Below the pieces are notes generated by a model that saw only the letters and a list, made by a program, of their open reading frames with translations, was not told the DNA's origin and did no database searches. Positions 48,041 to 57,600 of a stretch of DNA of 64,000 bases are shown here, piece after piece. Source of the stretch: Symbiodinium microadriaticum (taxonomy: Eukaryota > Sar > Dinophyceae > Suessiales > Symbiodiniaceae); the NCBI GenBank assembly GCA_001939145.1, contig LSRX01000589.1, positions 51,786-115,785 on the forward strand, given 5' to 3'. The position numbers were made by a program, and so were the translations under genes. Each line of letters opens with the position of its first letter. The stretch's first letter is position 1.

Positions 48041-49042
48041 TCACGTCGAGACGTGAAAGGGAGTCGTTTCGGAACGGTTGAAAAGCAGGACTCGCGGAGC
48101 TTCAGCCTTCGAGGGGTGTAGTTGGTACCCAAAGTGGGACCGAACCTCCCGAAGCCATGTTTCAACACCATCCGGCTCCGGCTCCAGCCTCAGAGACTCC
48201 TGCGCCCACATTTCCTGCTTGTAGCGGAGAGCAAAGGAGGGCCAAGCTCGTCGGAGAAGCTGCACCTGCCAGCGCTCCCTCAGATTCAGGCCCGGGGGCG
48301 GGGGGGGACGGGGTGCGTCGGCGGAGGCCGAGGTTCGAAGCTCGCTGGAAAGTCCCTTCAGGCCCGTCCTCTTGACGGCCCTATGCTTCCTGTGCAGCCA
48401 GGACGGCGAAACAGCAACTCTCATTGCCCTCGCTGTCGCTGTGTGCACGTCCACAAGGTGGCTTTCCAGCTGTGTGGCACCGACCGGCAAGGGCAGAGAC
48501 TCAGGCGGCTCAGGCGCGGCAGGGCCGGTGAGGGCCTCTGTGAGCGGAAGGCAGACCTGAGCCGGCAAGGCTCCCAGCCGCAGCCACTGCCTTGAACGGC
48601 CTGGAGGCCTGGCGTCAGTGCACTCCAAATCCTTTCGGACATCTGTCCTACGCGCAGCCGGGCAGATCGGCGATGCAGTCACAGCCACCGTCGTGTCTGT
48701 CGGCGACACATGGGCGCGGAGCTCACGCCTCCGATCATCAGGTTTGGCGCGGCCCATATTTCCCTGAGGTGGATGCAGACGTCGAGGGCGCCGGGCGCGG
48801 TAGGACCAGTGAGAGTGAGAGCGTCTTGCTTTGTCGGCAATGGCTTGGAATGATCCACTTTGTGTTTGATAGGATGCACAAGTCCGACCTGACAACGCTG
48901 CGCATCCGGCATGCCAAGGAGGTGGGCCGCCGATTGCGTGACCGTTAGCCGCTAAGCCTACGGTTCGCAAGTTGCCTTTGCACTGCGACTTGTCACAAGT
49001 CAACATCATCATCATCATCATCTGCACAGCACGTTCGAGCAA
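48041..49042 (-). CDS. Long minus-strand reading frame, unidentified
   Basis: The frame is 333 codons and uninterrupted, with balanced composition in its last third (RERWQVQLLRRAWPSFALRY, then ETWLREVRSHFGYQLHPSK). It would be the only minus-strand gene in the window. Against it, a + strand frame at 48592-48948 ends LGMIHFVFDRMHKSDLTTLR and also looks coding. The N-terminal Met run comes from an ATC microsatellite (49006-49022), so the real start would lie further in. It may be a chance frame in GC-rich DNA. Confidence 0.3.
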   Translation of the reverse strand: MLERAVQMMMMMMLTCDKSQCKGNLRTVGLAANGHAIGGPPPWHAGCAALSGRTCASYQTQSGSFQAIADKARRSHSHWSYRARRPRRLHPPQGNMGRAKPDDRRRELRAHVSPTDTTVAVTASPICPAARRTDVRKDLECTDARPPGRSRQWLRLGALPAQVCLPLTEALTGPAAPEPPESLPLPVGATQLESHLVDVHTATARAMRVAVSPSWLHRKHRAVKRTGLKGLSSELRTSASADAPRPPPPPGLNLRERWQVQLLRRAWPSFALRYKQEMWAQESLRLEPEPDGVETWLREVRSHFGYQLHPSKAEAPRVLLFNRSETTPFHVST

Positions 49043-49047
49043 GCTTC

Positions 49048-50809
49048 ATGAAAACATCGTTTGCCCTACGCCGGATTTCAGGGAATGCTCTGTCGGATTT
49101 GTGCGAACTGCCGCTTGTGGCGTACAGTGATTTTTTGATGCGAACGGGTTCAGACGTGGCTTTGAGAGAATGGTGGGCGTATTGGCTGTCAATCCGAAAG
49201 AGCTGTTCTCAAGGGCTTGGACCCTTTCGCTTGATCCGAAAGGGTTGTGCCGGCCCGGCTGATCTTCGAATTGCATCTTGCGCAGTTGCCTGTCCGCAGG
49301 TGGTCAAGGTCGGCGACGTAGTGAAGTGTTTCGTGAAGCAGCTCAAGCCCGGTCCTTACACATCCAGCCAGATGCTCGAAACGCCACGCGCACGTCTGCC
49401 CTGCCTGCGCCAGGCAAGATCGTCCGGTGCTGACGATGCAGGCATTCGGAGCTTTGCCAAGTAAGTGACCTGGCCGGAGCCCGATCGCAGGACGTCTTCG
49501 CCAACCGCACGCGCCTCTCGGAGCTGACGTGCCTCGGACCTGACATCAGAAAAGTGCCCTCTTCAGCCGACGTGCCGCGCCGTGCGTTTTTGCGGAGGCC
49601 AGGGCTGGCCTGCGACGCGAAGGCCCCCTTCTGGGCCCTGGGCCCCAAGCGGCGGCAGCGCCGGTCCGTCTCCGTCTTTCTTCCGCCCGCAGGTGGTGCA
49701 CGTGAACAAGCACATCGGCGCCTTTGTGGACGTTGGCGCCGTGACGTCGGCGTCGGTCCCGGTGATGGTCCGGTCGGTCATGCAGGCAGTTGGGGAGTCC
49801 TTTTCTTGCCCCAAGCTCCCAGGCGCTGGTCCCACGAAACGATTTCGATGGCTGGACAGAGGGCGCAAAGCGGCTCGGCTCGGCTTCTCCTGTGAGTCTC
49901 TTTTTTGCGTCGCACCTCGAGTGACAGAATGTGGTGCAGCCTTTCTCCGGCGCCAGCGGTGTTTCGGTTCAGCGGCTTTCAACAGTCATGATCGGCGTGG
50001 TGGACTCGTGGGAGGAGCTTTGCCCCAAGACGAAGGAGAAGAAGGCCAAGGCCAAGGCGGGCAAGAAGGAGAGGAAGGAGCAGAAGCCGGTGATCCACCA
50101 GGCCTCAGCGCAGCGGACGCGCAAGAAGCTGCAAGCGGCCCCGGCGCCCCCGGTGGCTGCTCCGGAACCCGAAGTGGAGCCCGAGACCGATGACCCAAAT
50201 TGGGCGCCTCCACCTTCGGCCGAGCTCGAGCTGGACTTCTTCGCCGTGCCCAAAGATGGCCCGGAGCTCAGCTCGGAGCTCAGGGAGTTTTGGCTCCCAA
50301 AAAGAGCGCTGCGGCCCTGAGGTGAGGGAGACGCCGTCTGGGAATTCAAGGTGCTGGGTGCATCAGTGGAGTGCTTTTCGCTGGCCTCGCATTTGCCAGT
50401 GCGCATCACGTCCCGCACCTTCATTGCCCCCCTTTCCTGCACACCAGGTGGGCCCACAACCCAACGTCAAAGAGTGCATCGAAGTTCCAGTCGAAGTTCC
50501 GAAGGTCAAAGCAACCGACTGGACCGTTCCTTGGAAAGAGCCGAGAGTCAATTTATGTATATTCTGTGGTTTGAGTGCTTTGTGGCTCGGGGCGTTTAGC
50601 CTTTTCCGCAGGTGCAGGAAAGCTGGGAAGACATGTGCGACTCGGATGCTGGCAGCACAGCCGACGAGTGCGAACAGCTAGACTCCCTGCCGTCGACGAC
50701 GCACTCATCGCCTGCATATGGACATGTGCCAGAACCGAAGGCTCTCGTCGCACCCCCCTGGCTCCTCGGCACTTCACGCCGACGAAGGCCCCTGAAGGAA
50801 GTCCCATGA
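49048..50809 (+). CDS. S1-like (OB-fold) protein, multi-exon
   Basis: ATG at 49048 opens a frame that runs through an AG acceptor (49299) into VVKVGDVVKCFVKQLKPG, the first strands of an S1 RNA-binding OB fold. Exon 49491 to about 49556 reads DVFANRTRLSELTCLGP. Exon 49693 to about 49755 reads VVHVNKHIGAFVDVGAVTSA, with the GAFVDVG turn typical of S1 domains. Exon about 49987-50300 (GVVDSWEELCPKTKEKK) is Lys rich, then Pro/Glu rich. Exon 50448 to about 50534 has VEVPKVKATDWTVPW. The last exon, 50612-50809, starts VQESWEDMCDSDAGS and ends in an Arg cluster. The SWE-E/D-L/M-C motif occurs twice. S1 proteins bind RNA in translation, decay or processing; which applies here is not shown. Junction phases between the early exons were not all resolved. 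Confidence 0.5.
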
Positions 50810-53500
50810 CCTACACCAAGGCAGAGCGAGAGAAGCCATCTTTCCCGCGTCTTTCCAGTGCTGAGCGCAAGCTTAAAGGCTCCGGGGACGGTGTGTGTGG
50901 CTCCAATTGGCATGGGAATTCGCAGCTGCACATAGGCAGAGGTGAAGTACATGCTCCTTGCATCTTTGGACTGTTTACACAGAGTGACCCCTTTCAAGAG
51001 TTTCCGGTTCCCGCAGCCTGAACGAGAGGTCTGTGACAGAAATGCAGCTTTCTATTTCCGGCGGTGCCGCCGCCAAACATGCCAGGAAAGACGATCGCAT
51101 GAAGATAGATACTTCTGGCCAGGACGAGCAGTCATCCTAGAATGGACTTTTGCATGAAAGAGCAGCAGTCATCGCATCGCTTTCGGGTATGTACCAGGGC
51201 AGACAAGGAGCACTGATGTCATTGTAAATATTTGCCCAAGGCCCTCTTTCAAACATTTGAAGCTTAAGCAACATTGTGGAATTCACGCTGTCACGAAATC
51301 AGTGGAGCCTAGGAGGTCCAGGATTGTTCCAGGACGGGCTTGCCGACGGTTCCCTGCTGATTTCCCATCCAGTTTCCGTTGGGGCTGCAGCGAAATGCAG
51401 CGAATGTGGGAGGTGTTCAGATGTGGAGGATGTTTCTATGCAGCCCCACAGATGAGACGTGAAAGATGAAGATGGGCCTGTAGCTTTGACGCCGCCCGAA
51501 GCATAAATCGAAGGAACAACAAAAAGTGTGTGCAACATCTTCCCCCAACGTCCGCTCCTGCGCCGAATCGGACATAGCTCAGGTCGCGGACCATGGAGCG
51601 GACGCGGCAGCCCTGACGAGACGAAGCGCCGAGTTCTCTCCCGTTCTTTTGCCTCATTCAGGCTGCCGGAAGGCACGACGGTCAGAGTCGAGGTGACAAA
51701 GGCCTGGCAGAATTCAGCGCATGCCTTCTGAAGCAGTCTTTTTCTGCAAGATGCCAGGTGGACACGAGCAAAGGTCACATCACTGCCAAGCTCTTGCCCG
51801 ACAGCACGGAAGCTCTGACAGACTGACACTCGTGAACGGCCAAAAGGGATGCAGCCTTGAACTGAAGAGACGGCTTGTCTTGAGATAGCCAAGCGCCGAA
51901 TCGGAGTGTCGCGGAAGTTGTCATTCACCAGAGGGCAGACGACTGCTTCCAATCTCAAGCCGAGCCACCACAAGCAAATGATTTATAGAGCTTGGATTAG
52001 AGCAGAGAGGAAGGGGATCTCGAATGTTCACCCCAAGCCTACACTCTTGTGCCTGAGTCTTGCTTGGCTGAGTCCTGACAGGAACGACCATCCGTGAAGC
52101 AAAAGCCAGGGGGGCAAGAAATACGCATCCCTACAGAGATACAGAGTAGGACGACAGGGTAGGTGCACACAGACAAGCTTTCCAACCACAGCGACATTCT
52201 TACACTGACAAGGGTTTATGGCTCATTCGGTGTGCTTCCAAAAGCGGGAATCACCATTTTACCGTTTTCATAGCCCAAATCCTCCAAAATAGTGATCGCG
52301 TGGGAATCACCATTTTAACACTTTTGAGGCTCAAATCTACCAAAATGGTGATTCCCCCCGCATGTTTGGGGAGGGCGTGCGGGAATGTTCGAAACAAGGT
52401 CTCCTTTCCAGTAAGCGGGGGGCGACGCGCGGGAACCTTTTCACAGCCCAGCTCCAAAATAGTGATTCCACCCCACCCCGCCCCCACGCGCAAGCGAGGC
52501 AACGCGCGGGAATCACCATTTTAACACTGATGAGGCTCAAATCTTCCAGAAATAGCAGTGGTAGGAAAGCATCCAAAGCAAACAAGAATGCAGAGCGAGC
52601 CAAAATCCAAAAGTTGCCCAAAGCGCGACCACGAGAACGGCAACGGTCCATAGAAGGTACAGATGAAGTGCATTCAAGCCACTAGGTTTTTGTTTTTCTT
52701 TGTTGCGTTTCTTCGCGCTGTGGTGTAGTGTTCTGCTTTTCTCTGTCTTTTTGCACCTAGAAATGGGTTCTTGCTGGCCTGTCACGTTGTCAGGAGTCGT
52801 CATTCAAAGCATGAGACGACCACCGCCTCCAACCTCAAGCTGAGTCAAAGGCAAGCTGACGAGCTGACCATGACAATTTGAAGTTTCACGAACTTGTTGC
52901 CCTGTCTCGCCAGCTTTGGAATTCTAGTTTTATTTCAACACACAATGAATGTTGGGCCTTTCCTTGCCAGCCCCGCATGTCCCAGCTTTCACCATCGCAA
53001 CCGAGGTTTTTCCATGATAGAATGAAGTGAACATTTTGGAGATGTAGAAAGTGCTTTTTTGTGCACAATGCACCTGCTTCCTGTATATGTAGTACCTTCA
53101 AGACTTACTTCACATTTTACCCGTTAGACACCTGAAGATTATTGGAATGGAAAACGTGCCCAAATTTTATTTGAAAAGAACAATCTAAATAAAACAAACG
53201 CAAGTGAGCGAAGCAAACGCGTGCTTCATTTTGCTGTAATTTGCACTTTTTCGCACACATTCATTCTTATTATCATACTTCTCTTTCAGTACTTTTACTT
53301 TAAGTAATTGGCACGTGTGTTGAGTTTAAGAAGTGCAAACAAGCGGAGCGAGCACCACACGCTACATTTTATAATTATAGGTGGTTATTTTGGAAGTGCA
53401 ATGGTTCATTTCCAATAAGCAATGCAAAAAAAACATGATTTGCGTTCACTGTGTTCATGTCCTTATCTTTCGCTTAAAGAAATAGGCCACTGACCACAGG
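50810..53500. other. Intergenic stretch with foldback repeats and AT-rich DNA
   Basis: No supported gene. A 224-codon minus-strand frame (51299-51973) overlaps a short + exon-like piece (51661-51709, LPEGTTVRVEVTKAWQ). Foldback repeats occupy 52244-52525. From 53100 to 53460 the sequence is AT rich. Confidence 0.45.
52244..52525. repeat. Cluster of GGAATCACCATTTTA foldback repeats
   Basis: GGGAATCACCATTTTA occurs at 52246, 52302 and 52508. Its complement CCAAAATGGTGATTCC, or the variant CCAAAATAGTGATTCC, occurs at 52283, 52340 and 52453. Each forward/reverse pair brackets a GAGGCTCAAATCT-like core, giving hairpins of about 55 bp and a nested longer foldback. No coding capacity; probably a MITE family. 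Confidence 0.75.
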
Positions 53501-53824
53501 CCGTCTCGCGACATGCGACGGCAGAGAGCAGAGCCCCAAGAAAGCAGCAAAAGCAGCTCGGCTGTCGCCCATGGCGGATCTGGGCGCGATGCTGGCGCCG
53601 GATTTAAGGCGCGGCACCGACGGGGGTTTTGCAAGGCTCCGTCAAGGTCGGGCTTCGTTTCTTCACTTTCCTTTTGTATGAACGATGCGAAGTACTTTGA
53701 TGTCGGTAGTCGATTGCCCTCAGAGTCGTAGTGCAAGCCTCCTGGCGGACATCAATGGACGAGTCATACATGCTCCAATATTCGGGAGATGGTGAAGACA
53801 TGCGCGAGTACGTGCATGAATTAG

Positions 53825-54632
53825 AGTACCCCAAGGGCTCGAGCCGCGGTGGGGCACACAAAGACGCGTCAGGAAGAGGATCGAGATCATGGCGGATCAC
53901 ATTGCAAGGTAAAGCGCCCCTCCAGCGGCAGTTTGCAGAGCACACGCAACTGATTGTTCTTCTGTTTCAGGAATGGCTCTGACTTTGAGACAACGGTCAA
54001 GCAGAAAAATGCGAGCAATCCGCAGCGACCCTGACCGGATTCTCCTTGGATGGTTTGCAAGATTTATCACGATTGTGTAGTGCAGCTGTGGCAGGTTCTC
54101 GTTCTTGTACAGCGGTGAGGGCGCTGAGTACTACCAGCAGGTGGTGGCAGGGTAGTGCACTTGTCCAAAGACGTACATTGCGCTGCACTCGGATCGGAAG
54201 GTCCTCGCCAGGCATCGAGGGACACAGGCGGACGAGCTTCTGTACTCACCATTGCCTCACATAACCCCTATAGAGACATGGTACGCTTGCTTCCGGGACC
54301 CCTACAGTCGGAGCAGGTGCCGGCAGCCGCGCCGCCTGCGCCGCNNNNNNNNNNNNNNNNNNNNNNNNNNNNNNNNNNNNNNNNNNNNNNNNNNNNNNNN
54401 NNNNNNNNNNNNNNNNNNNNNNNNNNNNNNNNNNNNNNNNNNNNNNNNNNNNNNNNNNNNNNNNNNNNNNNNNNNNNNNNNNNNNNNNNNNNNNNNNNNN
54501 NNNNNNNNNNNNNNNNNNNNNNNNNNNNNNNNNNNNNNNNNNNNNNNNNNNNNNNNNNNNNNNNNNNNNNNNNNNNNNNNNNNNNNNNNNNNNNNNNNNN
54601 NNNNNNNNNNNNNNNNNNNNNNNATGTGGCTG

Positions 54633-54671
<39 letters not shown>

Positions 54672-57600
54672 TAGCTCGAGCTCCGAAGGGCGAAGACTCA
54701 GAGGTTTTTCAGATGCAGTGTTCCGTGCTCCGGGTGCTCCCCGCAGGTTCAGGGAGCCCCGCCCGTGGAGCTGGCCGCATGGTTCTCGGTCCTCCGCGCG
54801 TCTTGGGCGCCAGCTTCCAGCTTGCTTCCGCACGCTGAGGACGTCCTGCGGAGATGGAAGGAGCCACAGGTGCTGGCGCTGACCCCGGAGGCCCGAGACG
54901 GGTTTGGGGATGTTGAGACAGGAGACGGCGATATCTCTGGGAGAGACGGACAGCATGGGAAAGCAGGTCGAGCGGCAGCTTCATGGAGTCCTGGCCTCCC
55001 TTGAGCTGCTCGGCTGATCGCGCGCCTCGCGTGGTCTCGAGTCTGCCTCCATTCAGATACCTCTGCTTGAAGGCACATGGCTTCCCGGGATGCCATCAAG
55101 AGCGGTCGGCTTTGGATCGAATGCAACAGCGCCAGAGACCTCAGGGATGCTTTCCTCAACCTGTCCTCTGCTACATCGCTTGAAATCCTGTGAGATTTTG
55201 GTGGTGAGGCCCTGGCACCTCATATTGCCGGTCACATCATGGTCCGCGTGTCTTTTCTGTCAACCTGTGCTCACAGGCAGATGTGGTGGCGAAGATGTAG
55301 TTAGTTTGTTGCAATCGCTTCTTCACACGGCTTTTTGGAGGCTACACGTGTTGTACCTCGTGCACGACCTTCTGCAGACAGAAGCCGCCCGCAAGGAGCG
55401 CTGTTCAATGCAACAGTGGCCTCGGCGTCCTTCCCCGGCCCTCACATCCCCATACCCTTCTTGCTTCGGGAGAGGATGCTCATGCTCCTCTGGTCCGGGC
55501 ATTTAAGCATGGAGCTTGCATGCATCCTATCGCAACGAGAGATCGAACTTCGCCTGTCTCAGGCCCTACCTGCCATGGATCCTGCGCCCGTGCTACCAGC
55601 TGGCCCGACCCCCCGCTCTCGCCTCGTTCTTAGAGCGTGAACCCGAATCCCAATGCGCCTTAAGGCGCTGCAGTCGCCTCAAGGAGACGAAACTTCGAGG
55701 CCTCGGCTTTAAGCTGACTTCTGCTTTCCTGGTGTAATCCAGCGTTGCAAGCATCAGCAACAGAAGCGACCTGCCTAGTTTGGCCACGGTGAACCAGAAC
55801 AGCAGCTGTCAAGGATAAAGCAGAGAATCCACACACAGACTTGCTTGTATAAAGGCTCAGACTTCTGCCTCTTCGTACACAGCCAAACTCTGTGCAAACC
55901 TCTGCAGGGTGCTTCGTCTCGTGCAGCTCTGGGTCGATCGCGGCATCCTCTCTGCGCAGGAGGCGCCCGTCGTGGGTGGGTGTCAGCACCATCTGTGATG
56001 TCGTCCACGCCTCCTTGTTACTGACATCGCAGCATACTGAGGCCCAGGCCCCTTACAGGGTCTATGTCCTTCGATTCAGCACTGAGCATCCTCATCCCGG
56101 GTCCAGCAATACTTGAATGTGTTACCCGTCGTACCGTTCGGTGGGGTGGTAGTGCCAGCGGGAGTGCGCCATGGCTGCCGCAGCCATGGATGCGGCGNGG
56201 TCCAGCAATACTTGAATGTGTTACCCGTCGTACCGTTCGGTGGGGTGGTAGTGCCAGCGGGAGTGCGCCATGGCTGCCGCAGCCATGGATGCGGCGCTTG
56301 CATCGCTCCGCAGCGCGATGGAAAGCTTGTTGGAGGAGAAACTGACAGCAGCATTGGCTGAGATGGAAGCCCTTCGGACGGAAACCATCCGGCTGAAGGT
56401 GGAGCAGCAGGCCCTGGCAACGGAGACTTCGGAACTTCGAATCGAGAACCAAGTCTTGCAGGGCGAGCTCAAAGAGATCCGTCTGCGGCTGGGTGGCGTG
56501 GAGGCGGCCAGTACGGCCCCCGGATCGCCCCCTCGGGCAGAGAGTCCAAGCTCGCCAAGTTCGGAGAAAAATTCGGAGGCAGCAGAAAAGGCATCCATTC
56601 GCTTGCCCTTGTCGCTGCGAAAGGCCTGGTACGTGGGTGCCGTGCAGCGGGTCCTGGCCCTGGAGGCCGATAAAGCCCAGATGGACTCCGCCCCGACCGG
56701 GTTGATGGAAGCACTGGAGTCACTGGAGGCAGAAGCCAGCAAAGAAACGGAGGATCTGTGGGCGAATTGGAAGCCGAGCAGCTGAGATAGCCGAGGCCGC
56801 AAGGAGTGCGGGGAGGAACTTGTGTGGAAAACTGTTCAGGTCAAGGCCACGAGTGTCGTGCACTTGCGAGCGGAGCCCAGCGAAGAAAGCAGGAAGAACG
56901 GGAGCAAACTCTACGATGGCGAGATGGCTTGGAGCGATGCCCAGGTGCAGGCGCAAGGCGTCACCTTCTACCGCCTGCAATCCGGCTGGGCGCCGCTGCT
57001 GCGCCAGAAGGGGCAGGACATCCTCGAAGAGGTTGTCTGGGACACCGATTGGCACAAAGCATCAGGTCGGGGACGGGATTTGAAGGGTGAAGCTGGCTAT
57101 GGTGGCTGCAACCTTCAAAAGCAAGCCTGGGCCTGGAAGGATGAAGATCGCTACGGCCGCGCGGGCCGGGCACGAGACTGGGCATGGGGCAACCGGCGAA
57201 GCTGATCCACTTTCCATTTGAACGTTCCAAGAGGCTGCCAACAGGGTGCAGCGTGCTCCAGACAATGAAATGACTTTGAACTTTGTATTGCGCAAATCAC
57301 AGGGAGCCTTTGAAGACGCCGGATGGAAAAGCTGCCGCCGGTTTATAGCATTCATCTCCTCACGGCAGACACTGCGACAGTTCGGACAGATGGTGGGGCA
57401 TGTGTAAAGTTGAGATATCAGTTTGGTCGATGTTACAACCAGCTACTTCATCCGGAGCTGCGTCGCAAGATCTTTCTGACATTGCTACTAGAAGATCCAA
57501 GAGCTGTTTTCTAGACCAACTTTCTCCGCTCCTCTCCGGTGCCTCAGCTCTTCAGGCCGAGGAGGTGAAAGCCATCACGCCTCTCGGAGAGCAGAAGTTG

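Noticed and set aside
53731-53908. Tyr/Arg/Gly-rich frame starting near 53731 (SMDESYMLQYSGDGEDMREY) as the main exon of the CHERP-like gene
   Set aside because: A different frame of the same stretch joins in phase to the SURP motif downstream (IMADHIAR to NGSDFE), so this frame cannot be used at the 3' end. An overlapping upstream exon remains possible.
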